Positions 1 through 9,283 of a stretch of DNA of 44,556 bases are shown here, one piece after another (the stretch's first letter is position 1; every line of letters starts with the position of its first letter). Both the position numbers and the translations under genes were made by a program. Origin of the DNA: an uncultured Bacilli bacterium (GTDB lineage: Bacteria > Bacillota_I > Bacilli_A > RF39 > UBA660). The notes below the pieces were generated by a model. It saw only the letters and a program-made list of their open reading frames with translations. It did not search any database and was not told the DNA's origin. The stretch is from assembly GCA_947624705.1 (NCBI GenBank), contig CANQLL010000003.1:1-44556 (forward strand), read 5' to 3'.

Positions 1-246
1 ATTATTGAACGTTTTAATCGTACTTTAAAGTATTATTATCGTCCTAAAGGTGGTTTTTCTTCTCTTGATAATGCCAATTCTTATATGGTTTTATTTGCTA
101 CTTATAATAACTTCTTAAGACCTAACAAATTTTTAAATTGGAAAACTCCGGTTGAACTTCCTGAACTTAATGGTATTTCCAACATGCCTAACAAATGGAT
201 TGAACTTCTTAACCTTGGTTACAAGTATTCGGATATTTACGCTTAA
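1..246 (+). CDS. DDE-type transposase, C-terminal fragment (5' end outside window)
   Basis: Frame 1 from base 1 reads IIERFNRTLKYYYRPKGGFSSLDNANSYMVLFATYNNFLRPNKFLNWKTPVELPELNG...SDIYA*; ERFNRTLK / YNNFLRPN pattern of integrase-like DDE transposases. Confidence 0.75.
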   Translation: MIERFNRTLKYYYRPKGGFSSLDNANSYMVLFATYNNFLRPNKFLNWKTPVELPELNGISNMPNKWIELLNLGYKYSDIYA

Positions 247-341
247 GTTAAAAATTGTTTTATTTAACTTCTTTTCATCATGCCTTTTTTTATTAATTAC
301 TATTTTCAAAGAACTATTTTTCTATCTTTTTTGATAGATTT

Positions 342-370
342 ATATTAAAATTTTCATTTTAATATCTTTT
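342..370 (+). terminator. Hairpin terminator after transposase fragment
   Basis: ATATTAAAAT-tttc-ATTTTAATAT perfect 10-bp stem followed by CTTTTT. Confidence 0.5.
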
Positions 371-432
371 TCTTCTAGTATGACTTGTTTTCCATAAAAC
401 TTTTCACACTATCTCGGCTTATTTTCGGTTTA

Positions 433-2544
433 TTACCCTAGATTAATAACTAAAGGAACATTTAAATCTATTTTATCATTAACATTTAAAGATGTAGATA
501 TTACTTTGCCATAGCCATTTATTTGATAATTTAAGCCAATCATTTTACATAAAGTTATAATATCATTGCGGCTCCAACCCGTAACATCAAGCATTGTATA
601 AGTATTTTCATTAGTTAAAATAAAGACTTTACTACCCGAAACTACGACCGTATTTTTTAAAGGATATTGATTTACGACCCGATCACCATTTCCTAAAATT
701 ATTGGCGTTAAGCCTAAAGAAGTTAAATTATCTTTAGTTTCCGTCACATTTTTACTAATATAATTATTTAAAGTAATAATTTTACTACTATCTAAAGCAC
801 TTTCTGTTTCGGTAATATTTTTATACTTAGCTACTTCTTCAACTGTTGTTTTAACTAAATTAGCGACTTCACTAATTGGTCCGACAAATTTTTTCGTCGC
901 TATATACAAAATATATTGGGGATCATCTTTAGGAAAAATTCCTGAAAAAGATCGAATATAATCATATTCTCCTGTTTCATAGCCGCCACTTGGTGAAGCT
1001 ATCTGGGCTGTTCCTGTTTTTCCAATTAAAGTAATATTATCAGCTTTATAATATTTAGCATCAGTAAGTCCACTATAAACGACATCATACATTAAATCTT
1101 TTAATTTATTAGTTGTTTCAATACTCGCAATTGTGGCAACTTCCTCTTTTTTGCCACTTTCAATTACTTTTCCCGTTTGCGAATCTACAATTTTATCAAC
1201 AATATAAGGTTTTAACATTACCCCATTATTAGCTACTGTTGTTAAACCTTGAATCATTTGAATCGGGGTTACTAAAATACCTTGACCAAAAGCCGCATTA
1301 GCTAGTTCAATATCATATTTAAAATTAATTTTACCCGTAGCTTCTTTAGGTAAAGCAATACCCGTTTGTTGACCAAAACCTAATCTAGTATAAAATTCTT
1401 TTAATTTGTCACGTCCTAATTTAAAAGCTAAATTAGTAGCAGCCGTATTAGAAGAATAAGCAAAACCTAAATCAAAAGAAATTCGCCCCCAACCGACTCC
1501 TTTATTAAAGTCTACAACTTTATCATCACCAACATTAATAGTTCCGGACATATAGGTATCACTACCATTATAAACACCATTTTCCATCGCAGCCATAAAC
1601 GAAAAGACTTTCATCGTACTTCCGGGTTCATAGGTATAAGATACTAATGGATTAATATAACTTTCAATCCCCTCTAAGGTATTTAAATTAAAAGTTGGTT
1701 TTGAGGCAGAGGCCACAATAGCTCCCGTTTTGGCATCAGCTATTGTCATCGTTAACCATTCAGCACTATAATTTTTTAAAAGTTCCGTAATAGAGTTTTC
1801 TAATAAAATTTGAATATTATTATCAATCGTTAAATAAATATCTTTTCCCGTTACTGGTTCTTCCGTTAAAGACGGAGTATTGGGCATTTGATAACCATTA
1901 ATATCTTTTTGATATTCCGTATAACCATCTTTTCCTTTTAAAATATCATTATAATATTCTTCAATGCCCATTTCGCCTTTTATTTCTCCCTCATCATCGG
2001 CTTTAGCATAGCCGATGATGTAAGGCGCAAAAGCTCCCATTTTATAATATCTTTTGGTAGAAGAAATAAAATCTATTCCCGGTAAATTTAATTCTTCAAT
2101 TTGACTTTTTAAAAGTTCGGTAATTCCTCGGCCTCCTGGACCTAATTCCACTTGATAAACATCTTTATTTAAAAGTTCTAAGATTTGTTCTTCACTCATG
2201 TTTAAAAGTGGCGCCAAAGCGGCGGCGGTGGCTTGTTTATCAACAACATGTTGGGGATTATTTTCATCCGTTGTTCTTTTTGGAGAAAGATAAGCAATAA
2301 CTGTATAAGAATTAACACTCTGGGCTAAAATTTCCCCATTTACATCATAAATCGTTCCGCGTGATGCAAATAAAGTTTCTTTCGCCGTATTACGATTATT
2401 GGCAAAAGCCGTTAAATTAATTCCATCCACTTTTTTACTTGTTGCCACATACACAGCTCGATAACAAGTAAAAATAAATAAAAGAACAATACAAAGAATA
2501 AAATATTTATTTATTTTAATTGTATTGTTCTTTTTTCTTTTCAT
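433..2544 (-). CDS. Penicillin-binding protein 2 / SpoVD-FtsI type transpeptidase with C-terminal PASTA repeats
   Basis: N-terminal TM; YEPGSTMKVFSFMAAMENG, SSNTAATNLA, GKTGTAQIA transpeptidase motifs; two PASTA-like C-terminal segments; position in dcw cluster. Confidence 0.9.
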   Translation of the reverse strand: MKRKKNNTIKINKYFILCIVLLFIFTCYRAVYVATSKKVDGINLTAFANNRNTAKETLFASRGTIYDVNGEILAQSVNSYTVIAYLSPKRTTDENNPQHVVDKQATAAALAPLLNMSEEQILELLNKDVYQVELGPGGRGITELLKSQIEELNLPGIDFISSTKRYYKMGAFAPYIIGYAKADDEGEIKGEMGIEEYYNDILKGKDGYTEYQKDINGYQMPNTPSLTEEPVTGKDIYLTIDNNIQILLENSITELLKNYSAEWLTMTIADAKTGAIVASASKPTFNLNTLEGIESYINPLVSYTYEPGSTMKVFSFMAAMENGVYNGSDTYMSGTINVGDDKVVDFNKGVGWGRISFDLGFAYSSNTAATNLAFKLGRDKLKEFYTRLGFGQQTGIALPKEATGKINFKYDIELANAAFGQGILVTPIQMIQGLTTVANNGVMLKPYIVDKIVDSQTGKVIESGKKEEVATIASIETTNKLKDLMYDVVYSGLTDAKYYKADNITLIGKTGTAQIASPSGGYETGEYDYIRSFSGIFPKDDPQYILYIATKKFVGPISEVANLVKTTVEEVAKYKNITETESALDSSKIITLNNYISKNVTETKDNLTSLGLTPIILGNGDRVVNQYPLKNTVVVSGSKVFILTNENTYTMLDVTGWSRNDIITLCKMIGLNYQINGYGKVISTSLNVNDKIDLNVPLVINLG

Positions 2545-2554
2545 AATGTTCTCC

Positions 2555-2857
2555 TTAATTACTATCTGTTATCACTTTGATATTGTCATTATTATAAGAT
2601 AATCCTTGTTCATTTGCAACTTCTTGTAATTTATCTAAAGAAGCTAATTCATTTATTTTCATATTTAAACTTTCATTTATACCACTTTGCGTATTAATTT
2701 TTTCTTTCATTTGTTCTAATTCAATACTAGTTTCAGAAAGTAAAGATTTCGTAAAAACGCTAATTAAAGGAGTAGCTACTAATAATATGGCAAACAGAAA
2801 ATAAATTATCTTTTCGCCTCTTAATAATTTTAATTTTTTTCCTTTTTGTTTACTCAT
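2555..2857 (-). CDS. ftsL: FtsL-like small bitopic cell division protein
   Basis: Short protein with one TM followed by coiled coil, located between rsmH and PBP. Confidence 0.7.
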   Translation of the reverse strand: MSKQKGKKLKLLRGEKIIYFLFAILLVATPLISVFTKSLLSETSIELEQMKEKINTQSGINESLNMKINELASLDKLQEVANEQGLSYNNDNIKVITDSN

Positions 2858-2861
2858 ATTC

Positions 2862-3782
2862 TTAAATCCTTTCTATAACTCTTAATTTAGCACTTTTACT
2901 CCGAGAATTTTCTTGCAATTCTTCCAAACTTGGAAGAATTGGCTTTTTATTGATAATTTTGATTAAAGGTTGATATTCTTCGGGAATACTCGGAAGACCT
3001 TTAACCATTTCATTAACTTCACTATATTTTTTAAAAATCTTTTTGACAATTCGATCTTCTAAAGAATGAAAAGTTATAACACATATTCTTCCCTTTTTTT
3101 TAAGAAGAGATATTGCTTGTGGTAATACTTCTTCTAACACTTTTAATTCTTGATTAACTTCAATTCGAATTGCTTGAAATATTTTTCTTTCGGGGTGATT
3201 TTTAAAAAAGTAATTAGCACCAACTGCTTCTTTAATGATATCAACTAATTCTAAAGTAGTTTTAATATTAATTTGTTTTCTTTTTTTAACAATTAAATTA
3301 ACAATTACTTTAGAAAGTTTTTCTTCCCCATAAGTATAAAATATTTTTAGAAGTTCTTCTTCTGAGTAAGTATTTACAACTTCATAAGCTGTAAGAGCTG
3401 CTTCTTGATCCATGCGCATGTCTAAAGGCGCATCTTGCATAAAGCTAAAACCTCTTTCTTTATTATCTACTTGCGGTGAGGAAAAACCTAAATCAAATAA
3501 AATACCATCAACTTGAAAAACATTTTCTTGCGCTAATAATTTTTTCATGTCTTTAAAATTAGCGTGAAATATTTTGTAATTGTCCCCTATTTCTGATAAA
3601 ACCTTATCAGAATAATTAATTGCTTCTTGATCAGCATCAAAGGCGAATAAGAAGCCCCTTTTTAATTCTTTTAATATCTTTTTACTATGACCAGCATATC
3701 CCATTGTGGCATCGATATACACGCCATCTTCTTTGATATTTAAATTAGCTAAACTTTCTTTAAGTAAAACACTATAATGCAT
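2862..3782 (-). CDS. rsmH: 16S rRNA (cytosine(1402)-N(4))-methyltransferase RsmH/MraW
   Basis: MHYSVLLKESL...DATMGYAGHSKKIL, ILFDLGFSSPQVDNKERGFSF, ITFHSLEDRIVK family motifs. Confidence 0.95.
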   Translation of the reverse strand: MHYSVLLKESLANLNIKEDGVYIDATMGYAGHSKKILKELKRGFLFAFDADQEAINYSDKVLSEIGDNYKIFHANFKDMKKLLAQENVFQVDGILFDLGFSSPQVDNKERGFSFMQDAPLDMRMDQEAALTAYEVVNTYSEEELLKIFYTYGEEKLSKVIVNLIVKKRKQINIKTTLELVDIIKEAVGANYFFKNHPERKIFQAIRIEVNQELKVLEEVLPQAISLLKKKGRICVITFHSLEDRIVKKIFKKYSEVNEMVKGLPSIPEEYQPLIKIINKKPILPSLEELQENSRSKSAKLRVIERI

Positions 3783-3784
3783 GA

Positions 3785-4216
3785 TTAACCCACTTCCGCA
3801 AAAAGATTCTCCGCTATTTCATCAAGTTGTTCAGAGTTTTCCTTTAAGAAATTAGTCCAAGCTTCTTGATCCCATACTTCAATTCTGTCATTGGCGCCGA
3901 TTATAACACATTCTTTAGTTAAATCGGCATGACCAATGAGCGGGGAGGTTATATTAATGCGACCTTGACGATCAACTTCGCATTGCGTGGCACCAGAAAA
4001 GAAGGATCTAATGAAAGTACGAGCATCCTTTTTAGTAAAAGGCAAAGTGTTTAATTTATCAACTATTTTTTGCCAAGCTTCATTTGGATAAATGTATAAA
4101 CATTTTTCAATTCCGCGGGTGATAATAAAATTATCACCAAGCATTTCGCGAAACTTAGCAGGAATAATTAAACGTCCCTTATCATCAATGGAATGATGAT
4201 ACTCACCCATAAACAT
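3785..4216 (-). CDS. mraZ: Transcriptional regulator MraZ (ORF track extends to 4240; likely ATG at 4216, [15 protein letters not shown])
   Basis: [22 protein letters not shown] and [11 protein letters not shown], typical duplicated MraZ/AbrB-like fold; GGGGGA RBS before 4216. Confidence 0.93.
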   Translation of the reverse strand: MFMGEYHHSIDDKGRLIIPAKFREMLGDNFIITRGIEKCLYIYPNEAWQKIVDKLNTLPFTKKDARTFIRSFFSGATQCEVDRQGRINITSPLIGHADLTKECVIIGANDRIEVWDQEAWTNFLKENSEQLDEIAENLFAEVG

Positions 4217-4224
4217 AAAATCCC

Positions 4225-4249
4225 CCACTTTCTTCCACAATGTACCACT
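4225..4249 (-). promoter_or_regulatory. Putative MraZ box: three GTGG direct repeats at 10-bp period
   Basis: Minus strand AGTGGTACAT TGTGGAAGAA AGTGGGGGAT immediately upstream of mraZ ATG. Confidence 0.55.
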
Positions 4250-4358
4250 GCTTAACTAAATAATACCCTAATTACCCATTTTTGTAAATATCAATTTTAG
4301 ATATTTGCTCATTTAGACAAAACTTTACAAAAAATTGACAAAAGAAAAAACTTACCAT

Positions 4359-5387
4359 TTAGCAAGTTTTTTGTCTAACATATTTTAATTCATGATCTAA
4401 ACTTTCTTTGGAAAGCTTTGTTTTATCTAAAGTTTCTTGATATATATTATTAGCTTGTTCTTCTATTTTAAATATTGCTATATCTGCTAACATATATGTT
4501 TCTTGTTCACTACTTGTTAAATCATCTTTTAATCGTTCTTTCATCTCTTGAAATTGGGCTTTATCTTGTTCTAAAGCCGTTAATTGTTTATTACATTTTT
4601 CAATTTGCTTTTTAGTTGTCTCATAAAAATCATATGGTATTTTAAATTGAGCTATTTTTTCTTTTAATTCTTTTTCATCTTTAGGAAAAGTCTTTGAATC
4701 AAAAGTTAAATCACTTATATAAAGTAAATTTCTGTTCGAATTTTTATTACTACAATAGTGAAGAAGATAATTGGCATTTTGGAAAGAACAATTATATTGT
4801 CCTTCTTCTATTTCATCAAAATCATTATTATAAATAAATTTAATTTGGCCATCACTTAAAATTATATTTTGAGAATTTACAGTGCATGGTTGACTTAAAG
4901 CTTTTTTGAACATAACAATATATATCCATTCTAAATCTAAAACCTTATCTATATTTTTAATTTTAAGTAAATTGTTATAAATTAAATCTATACTAGCATA
5001 ATTTAATTTTAAATACTCAGCAAATGCTATATAATTTTGTAAAATTGTAATTGGTTCGACAACAAATTCTTTTAAAACATCTTGATAACTTAATTCTCTT
5101 AATATTTCTTTTTCAGTTAAAGCTATTTCTAAAGATATTGAATTTTTAATATTCTTAAATTTGTTCTTATTTATTAATTGTAAGATTGGGGTATTAATAT
5201 CATAAGCAGATTTTTCTAAATAATCTAATAAATATTTTAAATCTCTATCTTTTTTAGAAAAGTTTTTTCTTAAATATTTAATACTTTTAAAAAAATTCCC
5301 TAATTCAATTGTTTCAATTTCTCTATCTTTACTATCTTTTATTATTTTTGTTAAGGTTAAAGCTGTATTTATTCTGACTTCTATCAT
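4359..5387 (-). CDS. Hypothetical protein with C-terminal coiled coil
   Basis: Long ORF; no family recognised. Confidence 0.6.
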   Translation of the reverse strand: MIEVRINTALTLTKIIKDSKDREIETIELGNFFKSIKYLRKNFSKKDRDLKYLLDYLEKSAYDINTPILQLINKNKFKNIKNSISLEIALTEKEILRELSYQDVLKEFVVEPITILQNYIAFAEYLKLNYASIDLIYNNLLKIKNIDKVLDLEWIYIVMFKKALSQPCTVNSQNIILSDGQIKFIYNNDFDEIEEGQYNCSFQNANYLLHYCSNKNSNRNLLYISDLTFDSKTFPKDEKELKEKIAQFKIPYDFYETTKKQIEKCNKQLTALEQDKAQFQEMKERLKDDLTSSEQETYMLADIAIFKIEEQANNIYQETLDKTKLSKESLDHELKYVRQKTC

Positions 5388-5399
5388 ATTAATTACTTC

Positions 5400-5570
5400 C
5401 TATCTTTTTAAAGTTAAACTTTTACTATAATCATTTATTAATTCTAAAGCATAACTTTCTTGCTTATAGAAAATAGCATAAGAATTATAAACTTTTTTAA
5501 TATCTATTCCTAAATTAAGTAAATAATTAACACAATTTTCATCAATTGTTTTATTTAATAAAATATACAT
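5400..5570 (-). CDS. Small hypothetical protein (56 aa), upstream of and probably cotranscribed with the 4359-5387 ORF
   Basis: MYILLNKTIDENCVNYLLNLGIDIKKVYNSYAIFYKQESYALELINDYSKSLTLKR*; GAAAGGGAAA upstream of ATG; absent from ORF track. Confidence 0.5.
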   Translation of the reverse strand: MYILLNKTIDENCVNYLLNLGIDIKKVYNSYAIFYKQESYALELINDYSKSLTLKR

Positions 5571-5639
5571 ATATATTTCCCTTTCATAGATTGTATCTTA
5601 ACATTAGTTGTATTAAATTGCAAGAAAAAACAATAAGGA

Positions 5640-6638
5640 CTATTGCTTATTATTTAATTGCTCTAATATAAAATAATTAATATTTGATTCAATGGCAATT
5701 TCACAAGATATTTTAATTATTTTTTCTATTCTTTTTTTATTTTCTTTTAATATTTGATTTTTACATACAAAATGTTGAAGAAAAGTTTTTTTAATTAATC
5801 TTTTTTCTAAAGATTGATAAGTTTTTAAGTAAATTTTATTATTAGTTAAATTGATTATATAACCGATAATTCCTCCAGCCAAGCCAGGAATTATAAAAAG
5901 TAAAGGTTGAAAACTAGAACTTATTACTAAATTTAATGGTAAACTAAACAATAAAATGGCAAAACTTAAACCTATTAATATAGATAATAAATAATTTAAT
6001 ATCTTTAATTTTCTATTTTTAAATTTTTTAAAAATATTAAATAAAGATGATTTATTATTGATAATATCTATTTCATCTTGATAATTATGAATTTTATTTC
6101 TTATGTTTTGAATATTTTCTTCTAGCATTTGTTTAGATTTTTTACTTTTTAAAGGGATATCATAATTTTTTAAGATATATTCTAAATAAGGATTATCATG
6201 TTTAGAATAATTTAAACTTTTTTCTAGCATTATAACTTGACTATCTAATCTTTTTATTTCCAAAAGGCAATTAATTTCTTCTTCTAATATTTCTTTTTGA
6301 TTTTGAGGATTACAAAATCCTAGCATCTTTAATTTATAATTTTTACATCGATAAAAAATAATGGTACTAATAATTCCTATAACAAATGTTAAAACTAACC
6401 AGATAAGAAGTTCTAAAAAAGATAAATGAATTCCTTTTATATATAAAATAAATAAAGCTAACATAATAATAAACCAAGAAATTAACCAAAAAATAAGTAA
6501 TGTATAAATTTTTTTAGAAAACTTATTTCTGTTAAGAATTTGCATTTCATTTTTTAACTTTTTAATTTTATTTTGATGTTCATTTAAATTATGTTTTAAA
6601 ACTTTAAAAATTTCATCCATCATTAATCCAAAATTCAT
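5640..6638 (-). CDS. Coiled-coil membrane protein, paralog of 6810-7940
   Basis: Two hydrophobic hairpins separated by coiled coil; same layout and N-terminal pattern as the next gene. Confidence 0.65.
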   Translation of the reverse strand: MNFGLMMDEIFKVLKHNLNEHQNKIKKLKNEMQILNRNKFSKKIYTLLIFWLISWFIIMLALFILYIKGIHLSFLELLIWLVLTFVIGIISTIIFYRCKNYKLKMLGFCNPQNQKEILEEEINCLLEIKRLDSQVIMLEKSLNYSKHDNPYLEYILKNYDIPLKSKKSKQMLEENIQNIRNKIHNYQDEIDIINNKSSLFNIFKKFKNRKLKILNYLLSILIGLSFAILLFSLPLNLVISSSFQPLLFIIPGLAGGIIGYIINLTNNKIYLKTYQSLEKRLIKKTFLQHFVCKNQILKENKKRIEKIIKISCEIAIESNINYFILEQLNNKQ

Positions 6639-6809
6639 ATTTACTACTCCTATTATTTAGATAATAGTAACATAAATATATATTTAAACAAAAAATTTGT
6701 CTTAAAATAACAAAATTTGTTTTTTTAAATAAATTATTATTATTTTATTTATTTAAATTTAATTTTAAACATATTTTAGCTAATTTAAGACAAATTAAAA
6801 TAATAAACA

Positions 6810-7940
6810 TTAATGCTTATTATTTTTGGTTCTAGTTAATTTAGGCCCATCTATTTCTAACCTAGAACTATATTCATTTTCCTTAATTATTGTTTTATTA
6901 ATTTCTTTAATTTCATCATTATTATTTTTTTCTTTTTCTTGATTTTCCATTTCTTCTAAAACACAATAATTAATATCAGCTTTTATTCCTAATTCACTTG
7001 ATTTAGTTATTAAATTGTTAACTTCTGAATTATAATTGGAAAGAGTTTTGTCATTTCCTAAATCATTAAAATCAGGTAAACTTTCTTTGTTTAAATCTTT
7101 AACAATATCTTCATATGCTTCAAGATAAATTTTATTCTGCCATTTTTTTATTCCATAACCTACTGTTCCCCCAATAATACCCGGAGCTGCAATCATAGTT
7201 ATGGCTAAAGGGAAAGCCATTTGATAATTAGATGATAAGCAAACTAATGCTAATGGCAAAACTTCAATTAGCAATCCGGCTGTTAGTCCTCCGCCAATAG
7301 CTTGAAAAAAATTAAATCTTTTCCAACTTTTATTTTTAACATCACAAAAATTAGTTAATAAAATGCTTTTATTATTTATATTATCTATTTCTGCTTGAAT
7401 ATGATTTATTTCTTGTCTTATTTTTTCTATTTCCAATTGTATTTCTTCTTTAGACCTAGAATCTTTAATAGCTAAATTATAACTTTTAAATAAATTTTCT
7501 AAATAAGGATTTTGTTCATTAGAAAAGTCTAGACATTTTTCTAACATTTTAGTTTGACTTTTTAATTTGGCAATTTCTAAATCATATTTTACATCTTCTA
7601 TTAAAAGTTCTTTTTGGGTTTGGGCTTTAGAAAATTCTTTTAATTTATTTTTATAATCATATTTTTTATAAAGATAATTAGTACCAAGAGCACCAACTCC
7701 TAAGGAAATTGCTGTATTTACTAACAGATATAAAGGTGATGCTTTTAATAAAGCAATAACAATAACACTAATCGCCCAAATTAACGCACTTATAATAGCC
7801 ATTGTAGTCAATTCATCTGTCCACTTATTTCTTTCAATAATTTTTTGCTTATATTTTAACTGGGCTATTTTTTCTTGATTTTTAGCTAAATTTCCCGATA
7901 ATTTTTCTTTTATTTTATTCATCATTTCACTATATTGCAT
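6810..7940 (-). CDS. Coiled-coil membrane protein, paralog of 5640-6638
   Basis: MM(D/N)xI..L..N...(H/N)Q.KI..LK......RNK(F/W) shared with the neighbour; two hydrophobic hairpins. Confidence 0.65.
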   Translation of the reverse strand: MQYSEMMNKIKEKLSGNLAKNQEKIAQLKYKQKIIERNKWTDELTTMAIISALIWAISVIVIALLKASPLYLLVNTAISLGVGALGTNYLYKKYDYKNKLKEFSKAQTQKELLIEDVKYDLEIAKLKSQTKMLEKCLDFSNEQNPYLENLFKSYNLAIKDSRSKEEIQLEIEKIRQEINHIQAEIDNINNKSILLTNFCDVKNKSWKRFNFFQAIGGGLTAGLLIEVLPLALVCLSSNYQMAFPLAITMIAAPGIIGGTVGYGIKKWQNKIYLEAYEDIVKDLNKESLPDFNDLGNDKTLSNYNSEVNNLITKSSELGIKADINYCVLEEMENQEKEKNNNDEIKEINKTIIKENEYSSRLEIDGPKLTRTKNNKH

Positions 7941-7997
7941 TTAAAACCACTCCCGACAAGTAAATAATAACATAAAACTTACTTTAACTTCAATAAA

Positions 7998-9116
7998 TTA
8001 TTTCATAATTAAATTATATATATCATCAATTGCTTTTTTCTTATTTTCATCTTTCATATTATTACTCATTCTTTTTAAAATTTCCGGATTAGTTTCAATT
8101 GTTTCTAAAAATTTTACAATTTGTTTCGGATGTTCAGCTTTTAAAGCATATTTTTTATTAACTAAATATTTATAATTACCTTTTTCTTGTCCCGCACTTT
8201 TATTAATTAAAATCATTGGTTTTTGTAAAAATAAACATTCCGTTACTGTTAGTCCACCCGGTTTAGTAACAACTACATCACTGGCCGCCATAAAGTCGAT
8301 AACATTATCAACAAAACCATATACTTTAACATTTTTAGCTTTGGTCTTAGTCACTATTTTTTGCACTTTTTTCTTTAATTCATTATTTTTACCAGCAATA
8401 AAAATAAGATTAAAATTAGCGTAATTTACAATAGCTTTAAAGAAAGGCAAAGAAACATTAGAGTTATTACCGCCCCCAAAAAATAAAATCGTTATTTTAT
8501 TATCTAATTTTAATTTTTCTTTAGCTAACTGCGGATTATTTTGAACACTAAATTCATCTGAAATAGGAATTCCAAATACTTTTATTTTATTTTTATCTAT
8601 TCCTTTTTTAATTAATTCTTTTTTCATTTCTTTATTACCAACAATTAAAGCTTCTTCTACTTTATTAGCTTTAAGCCAAGCTTCATGTAAATCATAATCG
8701 GTAATAATAGTATATAATTTAGAATTAATTAAATTATGTCTTTTATAACGAGATGCCAGCATACTAGCAAAAAAATGGGTTGAAATAATAACATCTGGAT
8801 TAAATTCTTGGATTTTTTGTCTTAATTTTTCTTTATCAAATATATGATAACATAAACTTTTCATTCCTAAAGAACGCCATTTATGATTATAAAAACGATA
8901 GATAAAATCCCAAATAATTGGATTTTTAGCAAACATGGTTTTTTCAAAAATTCCTTTACTAACTTTACGCATAAAAGGAGTGGCATAATCTAAGATATCT
9001 AAAGTTTCCACAATTAAATCAGGATTTTTCTTTTTAAAGTTTTTTTCTAAATACATTGCCACCATTTTATGACCATTACCATATGTAGCATAAGGAATTA
9101 AAATTTTTTTAACCAT
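7998..9116 (-). CDS. Processive diacylglycerol glycosyltransferase / MGDG synthase-like (MurG superfamily)
   Basis: IPYATYGNGHKMVAMYLEK N-terminus; VVTKPGGLTVTECLFLQKPMIL donor-binding motif. Confidence 0.88.
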   Translation of the reverse strand: MVKKILIPYATYGNGHKMVAMYLEKNFKKKNPDLIVETLDILDYATPFMRKVSKGIFEKTMFAKNPIIWDFIYRFYNHKWRSLGMKSLCYHIFDKEKLRQKIQEFNPDVIISTHFFASMLASRYKRHNLINSKLYTIITDYDLHEAWLKANKVEEALIVGNKEMKKELIKKGIDKNKIKVFGIPISDEFSVQNNPQLAKEKLKLDNKITILFFGGGNNSNVSLPFFKAIVNYANFNLIFIAGKNNELKKKVQKIVTKTKAKNVKVYGFVDNVIDFMAASDVVVTKPGGLTVTECLFLQKPMILINKSAGQEKGNYKYLVNKKYALKAEHPKQIVKFLETIETNPEILKRMSNNMKDENKKKAIDDIYNLIMK

Positions 9117-9283
9117 TGTTGCCTCACTCCTATTTCTATTATATCTTTATTTTATTTTACTTGCCAAGCAGAAAGTTCAGTTATTTTATCAAGAATGAAT
9201 AGATATTGTCAAATAAGAGCAAATTTAGCAACTTTAATTATTTATTTTGAAAATTCATGATATTATTTTTATGGTGATACTAG

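Noticed and set aside
152-334. 60-aa + ORF from the ORF track
   Set aside because: Overlaps the transposase C-terminus in another frame; frame 1 clearly encodes the transposase to 246.
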